A stretch of 33,801 nucleotides of DNA from Anaerolineae bacterium (GCA_020433785.1 JAGRCC010000115.1:1-33801), one strand, 5' to 3'; numbered from the stretch's first letter, positions 1 to 9,106 are shown. Notes: generated by a model not told the origin, from the sequence alone. Made by a program: numbers and translations.

Positions 1-589
1 CCGCGACCTCGATGCCGGCCGGCGGCGGATTTTCTTCCACCGGTGGCTCAGGATTGGGGTTATTTGGATCGATGGTTGGCGTGAAAGTCGGTCGCAATGT
101 GGGTTCAATATTCAAGGCCGACTCAACCTGTGACATTGCCACTTCTTGATCACCACGCTCAACCTGAGTGTATACCGCAAAAATAACCGTACCGAACAAA
201 AAAACCATGCCGATGAAGGCAATCGTAGCGATCAAATCAATGGTCGATTGCGACAAGCCCAAAAAACCGCTTTTCTTAACTTTGGTTTTGGCAACCGGAG
301 CCTTTTTATGAACCGTTTTAGCTTTAACGCTTCTCTGGGGAGGCGTCTTCAACTTGGAAGATGCTTTGGCTTTTCCCCTAGATGTAGATTTAGGTTTGGC
401 CGGACCCCGGCTGTTCACCGGCTGAGCCGGACGTGTCAGGTCAGCCTCAAGCATGCGGCGTAGTTCGGCCTCAAGTTGGTTAATCTCGGCCACAATCTGA
501 TAAGGCGTATTTGGCCCGTAATAAGCCTGATAGCGCCGCAGCGTCTCAAGCCGATATATTTTTTGCTGGACGTGATAATCTATCGACAC
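1..589 (-). CDS. Single-pass membrane protein of unknown function, N-terminal part (runs off the window)
   Basis: Reading the minus strand from a GTG at 589-587 gives an open frame of 196 codons to the window edge. An in-frame TAA lies eight codons upstream and there is no ATG before the edge that would give a longer protein, so GTG is the likely start although no clear Shine-Dalgarno is seen. Residues 1-50 are predicted helical and contain the segment YYGPNTPYQI followed by a Glu/Leu-rich helix. Residues 60-107 are very rich in Lys, Pro and Ala and would lie in the cytoplasm. Residues 117-140 form one hydrophobic membrane segment. The remainder is acidic and then Pro/Thr/Asn-rich, typical of an extracytoplasmic stalk. 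The functional domain lies beyond the window, so no family is assigned; a sortase-like or LysM-like ectodomain would fit this layout but is not seen. It is divergent from the MFS exporter gene. Confidence 0.75.
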   Translation of the reverse strand, partial: MSIDYHVQQKIYRLETLRRYQAYYGPNTPYQIVAEINQLEAELRRMLEADLTRPAQPVNSRGPAKPKSTSRGKAKASSKLKTPPQRSVKAKTVHKKAPVAKTKVKKSGFLGLSQSTIDLIATIAFIGMVFLFGTVIFAVYTQVERGDQEVAMSQVESALNIEPTLRPTFTPTIDPNNPNPEPPVEENPPPAGIEVA

Positions 590-631
590 GATGAAAGTTC
601 GCTTGATAAGTTAACATAAACTAATACACCT

Positions 632-659
632 ATCTTAGCACAAATCTATATAAAAGCAA
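632..659 (-). promoter_or_regulatory. Promoter for the left-edge membrane protein gene
   Basis: On the minus strand TTGCTT (659-654) is separated by 16 bases from TAAGAT (637-632). The bases just before the -10 are TGC, giving an extended -10. Transcription would start near 625, about 35 bases before the GTG at 589. The same TGC-plus-TA-rich -10 form recurs at other promoters in this window. Confidence 0.45.
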
Positions 660-687
660 CCTCAATGAGTCATTTTTAAGGAAACCT

Positions 688-716
688 ACTAGATGTAGTA
701 TACCCTCCATTATAAT
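688..716 (+). promoter_or_regulatory. Possible promoter for the MFS exporter gene
   Basis: A perfect TATAAT lies at 711-716 in the AT-rich divergent region between the left-edge gene and the exporter. The hexamer 17 bases upstream (ACTAGA) is a poor -35. The resulting leader would be about 130 bases. The rest of 590-852 is AT-rich; I see no RNA gene or obvious hairpin in it. Confidence 0.35.
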
Positions 717-852
717 AGCTCAATATACAGTAGTTTTCTTTTAATCTTATTCTTAACACACCACATAGCCTAAAGTTTGTAATTTTCAAAATTTGCTGAT
801 ACTATCTCTGTCTCACCTCAAGCTGCTAATTCAGCTAGAAGATTTACACCTT

Positions 853-2115
853 ATGCACATCCCGCTAATCGACAGATATATCACGCTTGTCAGCAACAAC
901 CGCGATTTTCGCTATTTGTGGTTTAGCCAGGTTATCAGCCTTTTGGGCGACTGGTTCAATCTGATTGCCTCGGCTAAGTTAATAGAAGAGCTATCAGGGT
1001 CCGGCTTGGCCTTTAGCGGTTTGTTCTTGGCCCGGCTGCTGCCGCCGTTCATCCTTGGCCCGGTGGCCGGCGTCTTGGCCGATCGGTTTGATCGCCGCCG
1101 GATTATGATTGTCAGCGATCTGCTGCGCTGCCTGGTGGTGCTGGGCTTTCTTTTTGTCCGTACCGAGCAGGATATTTGGTTAATTTATGTCTTGACCACC
1201 TTACAGCTCAGCATCGGCGCTTTTTTTGAACCGACGCGATCGGCGGTGCTGCCCGGTCTGGTCACCCGCCAAGACTTGATCACGGCCAACGCGCTATCCG
1301 GGGCAACGTGGAGCAGTATGCTGGCCCTGGGTGCCGCCGCCGGGGGCTTGGTGACCACCCTGCTCGGCACTACCACCGCGTTTATGATCGATGCCGCCAC
1401 CTATCTCATCTCAGCCTACTTTATTACCCGGATTGCTTTCCCGGCCATTATAGAATGGCAGACGCCGGCGGCCTTACGGTCTAAGGGCTGGCAAACCTTC
1501 GTCGATGGGCTGCGATATCTGTGGCAGCGACCGGCCACGCTGGTGGTCACTTTCCTGAAAGCCTCCAGCGCCATCACCTATGGCAGTATTGATATTGTCC
1601 AGGTTTCATTTGCCAGTATCTTCCCGATATGGGGCAACGAAGCCGCAACCCTGGGCTTAATCTATTTTGTGATCGGCCTGGGCACCGGTCTGGGGCCAAT
1701 TTTGGCCCAACGCTTCACCAAAGAGCGGCTGTGGCCGATGTATTGGGCCATCCTAACGGCTTACGGGTTGATGGTCGCCGGTTATCTACTGATTGGCTGG
1801 GGGCCACTGTTAGGCATCATCCTGGTCGGAACCTTTGTCCGAACCATCGGCACCGGCATCAATTGGGTTTACTCCTCGTCGATTCTACAAATGAGTGTGC
1901 CCGATAACTTTTTGGGGCGTGTATTTGCCTTTGATCTGGCGATGACGACCCTGGCCGCTTCAACCTCCACCTTGTGGGCCGGTTGGGCCAGGGATATGCT
2001 AGCCTTAACGCCCAACCAAATTGCGCTGGTTATGGCCGGCGTTAGTTTGGGTATGGGCTGCGGCTGGTTAATTTATCTATCCGGCTATGCCAAAAAATCG
2101 CAGCCATCGCTATAA
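853..2115 (+). CDS. MFS transporter, drug/macrolide or siderophore exporter-like (DHA3/EntS type)
   Basis: This is a 420-residue hydrophobic protein with about 12 predicted membrane helices, the usual size for a major facilitator. It starts with the DHA3-like segment NRDFRYLWFSQ before helix 1. The loop between helices 2 and 3 holds the MFS motif A, seen as GVLADRFDRRR. The family uses the proton gradient to export small hydrophobic compounds; the substrate cannot be read from sequence. The ATG at 853 is chosen because it places the conserved N-terminus correctly. A TTG at 793 would add 20 residues (MLILSLSHL...) that are not family-like and has no Shine-Dalgarno. It is a single gene with its own promoter region, followed by a promoter for the signalling block, so it is probably not cotranscribed with it. 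Confidence 0.85.
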   Translation: MHIPLIDRYITLVSNNRDFRYLWFSQVISLLGDWFNLIASAKLIEELSGSGLAFSGLFLARLLPPFILGPVAGVLADRFDRRRIMIVSDLLRCLVVLGFLFVRTEQDIWLIYVLTTLQLSIGAFFEPTRSAVLPGLVTRQDLITANALSGATWSSMLALGAAAGGLVTTLLGTTTAFMIDAATYLISAYFITRIAFPAIIEWQTPAALRSKGWQTFVDGLRYLWQRPATLVVTFLKASSAITYGSIDIVQVSFASIFPIWGNEAATLGLIYFVIGLGTGLGPILAQRFTKERLWPMYWAILTAYGLMVAGYLLIGWGPLLGIILVGTFVRTIGTGINWVYSSSILQMSVPDNFLGRVFAFDLAMTTLAASTSTLWAGWARDMLALTPNQIALVMAGVSLGMGCGWLIYLSGYAKKSQPSL

Positions 2116-2140
2116 ATCAATCGATAGCTAGAAAATCCTG

Positions 2141-2169
2141 TTGCCCGCGTGCTTTAACCGTGATATACT
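2141..2169 (+). promoter_or_regulatory. Extended -10 promoter opening the signalling gene block
   Basis: TTGCCC (2141-2146) and TATACT (2164-2169) are separated by exactly 17 bases, and TG at 2161-2162 gives an extended -10. Transcription would begin near 2176, leaving a leader of about 45 bases with AAAGG (2209-2213) before the ATG at 2221. Confidence 0.6.
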
Positions 2170-2220
2170 TGTTATGACCTTAAGTTGACCGGTACAGCAC
2201 TTTAAATTAAAGGCAAAATA

Positions 2221-5001
2221 ATGCAAACAGACTCAAGGCCCAACCCGACATCCTCAGACAGCATTATCAAGCCCCCCCGCATTACCCTGGTTGACGGCGA
2301 TCAACAGTTGTTGCAGCCGTTATTCCAGGCGCTTAAACAACAAGGTTATCAACCCCACCTGTTTTATCACGCTGACGACGCTCTGGCCCATCTCTCCAAA
2401 ACCGATATCTTATTGCTCGATGTGTCGGTGGCCCAGCAGCCTAAATCAAGCAAATTGATCAAGGTCCCCACCATCCTGGTCCTGAGCGCCCAAGAAGGAG
2501 CGCAACTGCCGCCGTGGTTGCAGGCTCGACACGTTTTTCTGCTCCATCACCCGCAAGACCCGCAGGCTTTAGTGGCGCGGCTGGCCGACTACTTACCCCC
2601 GCGTACCCCGGATTTCGATATCGCTGTTTACAATAACCAGCATTTGGCGCTGCTGTTCGGCATCACCCAATTTCTCAGCGGCCACTTGAACATTAATGAT
2701 TTGTTTGAGCGCATTCTAGCCTTGACGCCCTACTTGGGGGCCCAATTTTCGGCTCTGCTGGTTATGGAAGATGATGAGATCATTTACTACCGTTCCACTC
2801 AACCCGGCCGGGAAGAGTTAACCGGCCCGGCCGGTCGACGTTTTGCCCGGCGCTTACTCCAAGACGGCCTGGAAGGCTGGACCTTGCACCACAATCAGCC
2901 TGCGGTTATACCCGACACCCAAGCCGACCCCCGCTGGTTCCGAGCGCCCTACCTGCCGGATCACGCCCACTGCGTGGCCTTAGTGCCGTTCAATATCAGC
3001 CGGGTAAAAGCTCAAGGCGTTTACTTGATCGGCCACCGCGATGTCGCTTGCTTCAGCGAAGAGGATATTCCCCTGCTGCAAGCCGCAACCAACCAAATCG
3101 GGTTGGCTATTGAAAACGCGATGCTGTACAAAAATCAAACGCAGCGCTCGATGCAGTTAGCGCTGATCAACCAGGTAAGCCAGGCGGCCACTTCTATCCT
3201 CAATCTGGACGTGATGCTTAGAACCGTGGTGCAGGCCATCCGGCGCAGCCTGGCTTGCTACAGTGTGGCAGTTCACCTTTACAACCCAAAGACAAACATG
3301 GTGGAACTCAAAGCCAGGGACGCTTTGGATCGTCCCCGATATCGAGCGCCCGATCAGCCGCCACTGACCGTGACCCACGAACTCAAACAGGGGTTAATCG
3401 GCTGGACCATCGCCACCAACCAGACCGTGCTGGCCAACGATGTTACCCGAGAGTCCCGCTACGTACCCGATGACGCCAACAAAGAGATCCGGTCCCAGCT
3501 CTGTGTGCCGATCACTTTGGGCGTAAAAACTATCGGCGTGTTGGATCTGCAAAGCGCCCAGCTTGAGGCGTTTAACAAATATCACGTCGATGCCCTCAAG
3601 ACGTTGGCCGATCAACTGGCGATCGCCATCGAAAACGCCCGCCTATATGATGAAATTAACCAGCGGGTGCAAGAGTTGAAATCACTCAACGAAATCGGCC
3701 AGGCGGTGACCTCCACCCTCAATTTAAAGGAAACGTTGACTCTAATCACCGATCAAACCACGCGCCTGATGGAGGTAGCCGCAGCTTCGGTCGCGCTCCG
3801 TGATGAATCGGGCCAGGAAATATGGTTTGCGGCGGCTTCCGGTGAAGGCTCGGCGGCGGCCATCGGGCTGAGAATGGCTTACGGTCAAGGGATCGCCGGA
3901 TGGGTTGTAAGCCACGGCGAGCCGGTCATTGTGCCGGATGTGCAAGCCGACCAGCGCTTCTTTGCCGATGTCGATAAACAGAGCGGCTTCACCACCAAAT
4001 CGATCTTGTGCGTGCCGCTGGTAACTAAGGGGCACACGATCGGCGCGTTGGAGGTTATGAATAAACGCCAAGGCACTTTTAATCAAGAAGATCTGGCGCT
4101 GCTACAAGCGCTGGCCGCTCCGGCGGCGACCGCTATCGAAAATGCACAATTGTATGAAAAAGAGCGCGAAACCATCAACCGGCTGGCCGAAACCCAATAC
4201 CAATTGGTTCAGAGCGCCAAGCTGGCCGCGGTTGGCGAGTTGGCGGCCGGTGTGGCGCATGAAATTAACAACCCGTTAACCGCCATCATCGGCTTAACCG
4301 GCGTCTTGCAGGATACCCTGCCCGCCCTCCTACCGGACCAACCGGAGGTAACTGAAGATCTACAGATGATTTACGAAGAGGCCCGCCGCGCCAGAGATAT
4401 CGTCCGCCACTTGCTTGACTTTGCCCGAGCCGAGCCCCCCAAGCTGCTGCCGACCGACTTCAACCAACTCGTGGAAGATGCCATTTTTCTGGCCTTTCCT
4501 AAAAACCTCAGCCACAGAATCACGCTCCGCAAATCGCTGTCTGATTTGCCGCAGATGTGGTTAGACGCCAACCAAATTAAACAAGTTCTGGTCAATCTAT
4601 TAAATAATGCGATTCAGGCCATGCTCGACATAAACCGGCCGGCTGTATTAACAGTGACCACTCAGTATCAACTATCTAACGGGTCGCAGTCCAATCCTGC
4701 CCCAACAATTGTCTGCACCATCAGCGATACCGGCGCCGGCATTCGTCCGGAATATATTGACAAAATTTTCGATCCCTTCTTTACCACTAAAGAGGTGGGC
4801 GAAGGCACAGGGTTAGGGTTATCGATTAGTTACAAAATTATCGAAAAACACGGCGGCACCATCGAAGTGACCAGCGCTCCTCAGCAAGGTGCAACCTTTA
4901 TCCTCACGTTGCCCGTTTCGAATGCGCCCGGCAGCGTGGCGCCTAATAATAATGAAGGTATTATCGTCCAGCCCGTTGAAATGAGGTTTTCACCTAAATG
5001 A
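2221..5001 (+). CDS. Soluble sensor histidine kinase: pseudo-receiver, three GAF domains, NtrB-like transmitter
   Basis: The protein has 926 residues and no membrane segment, so it should sense a cytoplasmic signal. Residues about 20-130 resemble a receiver but look degenerate: the acidic pair is D-G rather than D-D, the phospho-acceptor-position Asp67 (LLLDVS) remains, and the conserved Lys is replaced in FLLHHP. GAF domains occupy about 138-305, 310-475 and 485-645, each ending in the typical IENAxLY helix. The HisKA helix carries VAHEINNP with the phospho-acceptor His680, followed by an ATPase domain with [11 protein letters not shown] (N box), DTGAGI (G1) and GTGLGLSI (G2). The sequence style is NtrB/AtoS-like. 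Its stop codon overlaps the ATG of the next kinase gene (ATGA). Ligands of the GAF domains are unknown. Confidence 0.9.
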   Translation: MQTDSRPNPTSSDSIIKPPRITLVDGDQQLLQPLFQALKQQGYQPHLFYHADDALAHLSKTDILLLDVSVAQQPKSSKLIKVPTILVLSAQEGAQLPPWLQARHVFLLHHPQDPQALVARLADYLPPRTPDFDIAVYNNQHLALLFGITQFLSGHLNINDLFERILALTPYLGAQFSALLVMEDDEIIYYRSTQPGREELTGPAGRRFARRLLQDGLEGWTLHHNQPAVIPDTQADPRWFRAPYLPDHAHCVALVPFNISRVKAQGVYLIGHRDVACFSEEDIPLLQAATNQIGLAIENAMLYKNQTQRSMQLALINQVSQAATSILNLDVMLRTVVQAIRRSLACYSVAVHLYNPKTNMVELKARDALDRPRYRAPDQPPLTVTHELKQGLIGWTIATNQTVLANDVTRESRYVPDDANKEIRSQLCVPITLGVKTIGVLDLQSAQLEAFNKYHVDALKTLADQLAIAIENARLYDEINQRVQELKSLNEIGQAVTSTLNLKETLTLITDQTTRLMEVAAASVALRDESGQEIWFAAASGEGSAAAIGLRMAYGQGIAGWVVSHGEPVIVPDVQADQRFFADVDKQSGFTTKSILCVPLVTKGHTIGALEVMNKRQGTFNQEDLALLQALAAPAATAIENAQLYEKERETINRLAETQYQLVQSAKLAAVGELAAGVAHEINNPLTAIIGLTGVLQDTLPALLPDQPEVTEDLQMIYEEARRARDIVRHLLDFARAEPPKLLPTDFNQLVEDAIFLAFPKNLSHRITLRKSLSDLPQMWLDANQIKQVLVNLLNNAIQAMLDINRPAVLTVTTQYQLSNGSQSNPAPTIVCTISDTGAGIRPEYIDKIFDPFFTTKEVGEGTGLGLSISYKIIEKHGGTIEVTSAPQQGATFILTLPVSNAPGSVAPNNNEGIIVQPVEMRFSPK

Positions 5002-7010
5002 AGTCGCATTTAGAGCTCCCTACTGCTAATCCGGTTGACAAAGGATATCGCTTCATGGCCAATGAGAGAATTTTAATCGTCGATGATGAAAAAGGGGTAG
5101 TGCGATCTTGTACGCGTATTCTGGAAAGAGAAGGGTTTGATGTCTCCGGTCGAACCGAAAGCAGCCAGGTACCGGATTTACTGCGCCAGGAAACCTTCGA
5201 TCTGCTGCTGACCGATATCAAAATGCCCAAAATCGACGGGCTGAAATTACTCAAAATTGCGAAAGAAATCGACCCGCACCTGACGGTGGTTTTGATCACC
5301 GGCTACGGCACCATGGAGGATGCCATCGAGGCCATTAGCCTGGGCGCGCAGGGCTTTTTGATGAAACCGTTTGAGCCGGAAGATTTAATCGGCACCATCA
5401 AAGAAAATCTGCGGCGACGGGCTTTGCTGCGAGATAGTTTACGACTGCAAACGCTGCTGCCCTTATTGGAAATCAATCAGATGTTGCAAGTATCCGGCGG
5501 TGAGATTTCCCTAGCCCGACGTGTGCTCGACATCTCAACTAAAGCCATTGGCGCCCGGCGGATGTCATGGCTGCGCTGTACCCCGACGCCATATCAAAAC
5601 GGAAACCGACCGGTCAAACATCTCAATGAAGCGGCGGTGGTATCCCACGGCGTTGAAGTGTCCCAACTGCCCCACCAGGCCTTTGATCACGCGTTGCAAT
5701 CGGCCCAACCGGTTTGGGTTACTGCCGCGGGGACGCTGCTCGAAAAATACGCCGGACAGCCGAATATTGTCGGGGCGGTGCTGCCTTTGATTGTCAAAGG
5801 GGACGTCGTCGGTATTTTGACGGCTGAAACCAGCGGCGACAACCAGACTGGGCCTTTCGGCCAGATCAGTTTAGATTTACTACCGGTCCTGGCCGGCCAG
5901 CTAACGATGATTATTGAAAACGTTCAGCTGTTTCAGCAAACCGAAACGCTGCGCGCTTTTAATGAAAGTATTATCCAAAATTTAACCAACGGCTTGATTG
6001 CCGTTGACCATCAAAACCGGATAACGGTCTTCAATCCGGCCGCGGCCACGATGTTGGGCCATTCGGCCGACAAGGCTTTACACCAGCCGTTGACCGCAAT
6101 AATGAGCCAGATCGATAGTCTGCTCAATATCTTCAAAGTTACTCAGCAAAGTGGTTCGGCTCAGCCTCGTCAAGAGATCACCATCCAACACCAGGATGAG
6201 CGCCATCTACCCATCGCCATCAGCACAGCGCCGCTGCCGGCGGACGATCAGCAGACAGCCACCGGCGTTGTAGCCGTTATTGAAGATTTAAGTGAGATCA
6301 AAGCCCTGGAAGCCGAACGTCGCCGCCTGGATCGGCTGGCCGCTCTGGGCGAAATGTCGGCGGTGGTGGCCCACGAAATCCGCAACCCCATAGCCGGTAT
6401 CGCCGCCGGAGTCGATTATCTCACTCGCAATTTACCGCCGGAGTCGGTTGAAGCGGAAGGCGCGGCCTTAATCCAGGGTGAGATCAGTCGAGTCAACCGT
6501 ATTTTAGAAGATATTCTGTTTGTAGCTCGCCCCTTGCAGCTCAATTTTTCCGCCGCGTCTCTGCCGGCCATTATCGACAAGGTCATTCAGCGGTACCAAC
6601 CCCAAGTCGTGGCCAAAGCGATTGAGATCCAATATGACTGTGAGTGTCAGCTGCCCGTGATTAACGTTGACAGCCAGCGCTTAGAACAAGTTTTCAATAA
6701 TCTTATCCTAAATGCCATTCAGGCGATGACCGACGGCGGGACAATGCGCATCCAAGGGCAGATCGACCCTACCGATCGGCATGTTTTCATCACCATCGTT
6801 GACTCCGGGCCAGGCATCCCCCCAGATGTACAAACCCGCATATTTGAACCGTTTTTCACTACAAAAGCCAAAGGAACCGGCCTGGGGCTGAGTATTGCCC
6901 GCCAAATTATCGAAGCCCACGGGGGGACGATCACCATAGAGACTTGGCCAGAGCAGGGGACGCAGTTTATGATAACTTTACCTATTCATCAGGTGGATCG
7001 TGACACATAA
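4998..7010 (+). CDS. Hybrid sensor kinase: receiver, GAF, PAS, NtrB-like histidine kinase
   Basis: The protein is up to 670 residues. It has an N-terminal receiver (acidic pair in ILIVDDEK, phospho-acceptor Asp73 in TDIKMP, Lys in LMKPFEP), a GAF domain (about 150-312), a PAS domain (about 320-430), HisKA with VAHEIRNP (His459), and an ATPase domain ending in [12 protein letters not shown]. There are no membrane segments. Two starts are possible. The ATG at 4998 overlaps the previous stop (ATGA) and would be translationally coupled. The ATG at 5055 is preceded by AGGA at 9 bases and starts directly at MANERILIVDD, which looks more family-like. The N-terminal receiver means this kinase can itself be a target of phosphotransfer, perhaps from the upstream kinase. 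The downstream response regulator gene overlaps its end by 11 bases, so the pair is probably cognate. Confidence 0.9.
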   Translation: MKSHLELPTANPVDKGYRFMANERILIVDDEKGVVRSCTRILEREGFDVSGRTESSQVPDLLRQETFDLLLTDIKMPKIDGLKLLKIAKEIDPHLTVVLITGYGTMEDAIEAISLGAQGFLMKPFEPEDLIGTIKENLRRRALLRDSLRLQTLLPLLEINQMLQVSGGEISLARRVLDISTKAIGARRMSWLRCTPTPYQNGNRPVKHLNEAAVVSHGVEVSQLPHQAFDHALQSAQPVWVTAAGTLLEKYAGQPNIVGAVLPLIVKGDVVGILTAETSGDNQTGPFGQISLDLLPVLAGQLTMIIENVQLFQQTETLRAFNESIIQNLTNGLIAVDHQNRITVFNPAAATMLGHSADKALHQPLTAIMSQIDSLLNIFKVTQQSGSAQPRQEITIQHQDERHLPIAISTAPLPADDQQTATGVVAVIEDLSEIKALEAERRRLDRLAALGEMSAVVAHEIRNPIAGIAAGVDYLTRNLPPESVEAEGAALIQGEISRVNRILEDILFVARPLQLNFSAASLPAIIDKVIQRYQPQVVAKAIEIQYDCECQLPVINVDSQRLEQVFNNLILNAIQAMTDGGTMRIQGQIDPTDRHVFITIVDSGPGIPPDVQTRIFEPFFTTKAKGTGLGLSIARQIIEAHGGTITIETWPEQGTQFMITLPIHQVDRDT

Positions 7011-7710
7011 AATTCTTGTAGTCGATGACGAAAATACGCTCCGACACTTTTTACGGCTGCATCTTCAGGCCAACGGTTATCAGGTTAGCGAAGCGGCTGA
7101 TGGTCACGAGGCTAAGCGCTTAATTGCCCAAGATCGGTTTGATGTGGCTCTGGTTGATTTGAGATTGACTGACATGGATGGGTTGGAGATCATGCGCCAT
7201 CTGCGTCATCATGAACCGCAGACGAGGGTGATTATTTTAACCGGCCACGCGACAGTCAACTCGGCGGTTGAAGCGCTGCGCCAGGGCGCGCATGACTATC
7301 TTATCAAACCCTGCAATACGGCCGAATTATTGACCAGCGTCGCCAACGCCATAAACCGACAGCCGGCTGTGTCGGAAGCTCAACTCGCCGGCCCCGACAT
7401 TATGGAAGTACGAGAGTTAAAAGTTAACAAAGCCTCCCGCCAGGTTACACGCCAAGGTGAGGTGATTAACTTAACTCCCACCGAGTTTGATATTCTAACG
7501 ACCTTAATGACTCAACCGGACACGGCCATCGACTCGATTACGTTGGTCAAAATTGTCCGCGGCTACGAAGCGACCGAGGCCGATGCCCGCGCTATCGCCC
7601 GGGTGCACGTTCATCGTCTCCGCCATAAATTAGAAATCGATCCGGCTAATCCGCAATATTTGATCACGGTAGCCGGCGGGCGTTATCTACTACGCTCCCA
7701 GCAGCGTTAA
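7000..7710 (+). CDS. OmpR/PhoB-family response regulator (DNA-binding)
   Basis: This 236-residue protein has a receiver domain at 1-120: acidic residues D9/D10, phospho-acceptor D53 in LVDLRLTDMDG, T81 and K103 in YLIKP. A C-terminal winged helix of the Trans_reg_C type follows (about 135-232), with NLTPTEFDIL at its start, the recognition-helix segment ARVHVHRLRHKL, and a C-terminal hairpin ending in GGRYLL. The receiver itself is closer to NtrC-type receivers (TGHATVNSAVEALRQGA) than to classical OmpR ones. The start is GTG at 7000, overlapping the kinase gene by 11 bases, which places the protein start right before the first receiver strand. It is the only clear DNA-binding output of the locus. 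A PhoB-box-like direct repeat lies just after its stop codon, upstream of the next gene. Confidence 0.92.
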   Translation: MTHKILVVDDENTLRHFLRLHLQANGYQVSEAADGHEAKRLIAQDRFDVALVDLRLTDMDGLEIMRHLRHHEPQTRVIILTGHATVNSAVEALRQGAHDYLIKPCNTAELLTSVANAINRQPAVSEAQLAGPDIMEVRELKVNKASRQVTRQGEVINLTPTEFDILTTLMTQPDTAIDSITLVKIVRGYEATEADARAIARVHVHRLRHKLEIDPANPQYLITVAGGRYLLRSQQR

Positions 7711-7722
7711 TCATCAACAGAA

Positions 7723-7740
7723 TTGTAACCATCCTGTAAC
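7723..7740 (+). promoter_or_regulatory. PhoB-box-like direct repeat, candidate operator of the OmpR-type regulator
   Basis: TTGTAAC (7723-7729) and CTGTAAC (7734-7740) are two 7-base repeats, identical in six positions, with a 4-base spacer, so the period is 11 bases. This is the architecture bound by tandem PhoB/OmpR-type winged-helix dimers. It lies 22 bases upstream of the -10 of the next gene and 13 bases after the OmpR-type regulator gene. Binding is inferred, not shown. Confidence 0.45.
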
Positions 7741-7759
7741 CGGCAAAACCGCTCTTTTG

Positions 7760-7768
7760 TGCTATAGT
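7760..7768 (+). promoter_or_regulatory. Extended -10 promoter for the first single-domain receiver gene
   Basis: TATAGT at 7763-7768 is preceded by TGC (7760-7762), an extended -10. There is no good -35, as is common for promoters that depend on an activator bound upstream; the direct repeat at 7723-7740 would be a candidate site. The predicted start is near 7775, 36 bases before the ATG at 7811. Confidence 0.45.
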
Positions 7769-7810
7769 GAAAAGCGCAGACAAGTTCAGGCATGGAAAAG
7801 GAGCGGTCCT

Positions 7811-8242
7811 ATGCTTAGTCAGTCGGGTAGGGTCAGACGTATTCTGGTTGTTGATGATGAATCAACGCTTATCTTCTTTTTAAAGAAAGATTTACAGGAA
7901 GTCGAAGACAACTTTTTTGTCGAAGTAGCCTCTTCGGGTGAAGATGCGCTCAAAAAATTAACTTACCATCGTTATGACCTCTTAATTACCGATTTAAATA
8001 TGCCGGGTATTAGCGGCTTCACCTTGGCCGAAGTAGCCCGGTCGATGCATCCGGATATTCGTATTGTCATTATGACCGCTTTTGGCTCGCAAGAAGTAAG
8101 AGATGAGGCCAACTCACTTGAAGTTGATGGCTACCTCACCAAACCTTTCCCAACCGCCCAATTACGAGAGTTAGTAAATCGTATTTTGATCACGGCTGTG
8201 CCAAACAACATTACAAATCCGATAGGCCACAACAACAGCTAA
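7811..8242 (+). CDS. Single-domain response regulator (receiver only)
   Basis: The 143-residue product is a complete receiver: acidic pair D15/D16, phospho-acceptor D61 in LITDLNMPG, T89 in IVIMTAF, and K111 in YLTKPF. There is no output domain, only a short polar tail. AAGGAG at 7798-7803 with 7 bases of spacing fixes the start at 7811; a longer reading from 7757 (MCYSEKRRQ...) would run across the promoter and has no ribosome site. It may act as a phosphate shuttle or sink, or through protein contacts, as CheY and Spo0F do. It is followed 29 bases later by another lone receiver gene. Confidence 0.88.
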   Translation: MLSQSGRVRRILVVDDESTLIFFLKKDLQEVEDNFFVEVASSGEDALKKLTYHRYDLLITDLNMPGISGFTLAEVARSMHPDIRIVIMTAFGSQEVRDEANSLEVDGYLTKPFPTAQLRELVNRILITAVPNNITNPIGHNNS

Positions 8243-8271
8243 ACTTTTCATCACCTAAGGAGGCACCCCCC

Positions 8272-8682
8272 ATGAGCAAAATTAGGATTCTTTACATCGA
8301 GGACAACTCCGACAGTATGACTCTCGTTCGCCGAGTCTTGGAGATCGAGGGCTATGAAGTTATCTCGGCCGAAACCGGTCGCGAGGGGTTGGCCAAAGCC
8401 TTTGATAATCGGCCGGATATTATTATTACCGACATTAATCTACCGGATATAGACGGCTACGAGATCACCGACACCTTAAAAAAAGATAAAATGACCGCCC
8501 ACATCCCGATCATCGCTATGACGGCCAATGTAATGAAAAAAGATCGCGAGCATATCGTTCGGGCCGGATGTGATGGTTTTATTAGCAAACCGATAGATAT
8601 CGATGAGTTACCCACCCAAGTAGAAAACTTTTTGCGAGGCAAAACCCATGACACAAACAGTAATAGCCGAAAACTCAGCTAA
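8272..8682 (+). CDS. Single-domain response regulator, DivK-like
   Basis: This is a 136-residue lone receiver with E10/D11, phospho-acceptor D54 in IITDINLPDIDG, T84 in IAMTAN and Lys in FISKPIDID. An ideal Shine-Dalgarno AAGGAGG (8257-8263) lies 8 bases before the ATG. The C-terminal half (AGCDGFISKPIDIDELP) is nearly the same as that of the receiver in the hybrid kinase at 25357-26670, which suggests that both talk to the same partner. The gene's 3' end overlaps the next receiver gene by 35 bases, a strong sign of coupled translation. Confidence 0.9.
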   Translation: MSKIRILYIEDNSDSMTLVRRVLEIEGYEVISAETGREGLAKAFDNRPDIIITDINLPDIDGYEITDTLKKDKMTAHIPIIAMTANVMKKDREHIVRAGCDGFISKPIDIDELPTQVENFLRGKTHDTNSNSRKLS

Positions 8683-9106
8683 AAACTCTCCGATTGATCC
8701 TAAAGATGCCTACGTTCTGGTTGTTGAAGATAACCTCCAAAACTTGGTCCTAATTGCTCGGCTTCTAGCCTTTATCGGCGTCCGCCGTTACGAATGGAAA
8801 GCTTCAGGCTGGCAAGTTTTAGAATTTGCCGATACCATGCCTCGAGTTGACCTGGTTTTGATGGATTTGCATCTGCCTTATGAAGACGGCTACGACGCCC
8901 TGGCGAAACTCCGCAATGATACCCGTTTCGCTAAAACGCGAGTTGTGGCCGTTACGGCTGATGCTAACCCCTCCTCAATGGAGAAGGCAAAGGACTCAGG
9001 GTTTGACGGATTTCTAGGCAAGCCCATCGATCCGGACAAATTTCCGGATCAGATTATCAAAATTTTAAAGGGGGAGGCGGTTTGGGATTTGGGATTTCAA
9101 ACCTGA
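8648..9106 (+). CDS. Single-domain response regulator, third lone receiver
   Basis: The 152-residue protein has a polar N-terminal extension of about 20 residues, then a receiver with E27/D28, phospho-acceptor D73 in LMDLHLPYEDGYD, Thr in VAVTAD and Lys in FLGKPIDPDKFP. It belongs to the same receiver subgroup as the upstream gene. The ATG at 8648 lies inside the upstream gene (35-base overlap) with GAGG at 8635-8638 as ribosome site. The loop after the first strand (GVRRYEWKASGWQVLEFA) is atypical. There is no output domain. A 105-base stretch without a gene or visible terminator separates it from the next gene. Confidence 0.88.
   Translation: MTQTVIAENSAKNSPIDPKDAYVLVVEDNLQNLVLIARLLAFIGVRRYEWKASGWQVLEFADTMPRVDLVLMDLHLPYEDGYDALAKLRNDTRFAKTRVVAVTADANPSSMEKAKDSGFDGFLGKPIDPDKFPDQIIKILKGEAVWDLGFQT

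Noticed and set aside
146..463. Plus-strand open frame of 105 codons at the left edge
   Set aside because: It is rich in Arg and Asn with no family resemblance, and it lies opposite a minus-strand frame with a clear membrane helix, a Pro-rich stalk and sensible composition. It is a shadow.
793..852. TTG start giving a 20-residue longer MFS protein
   Set aside because: There is no ribosome site, and the extra residues precede the conserved N-terminus; the ATG at 853 fits the family.
7757..7810. Longer reading of the first lone receiver gene (18 extra residues)
   Set aside because: It would begin inside the predicted -10 region. AAGGAG seven bases before the ATG at 7811 sets the start.
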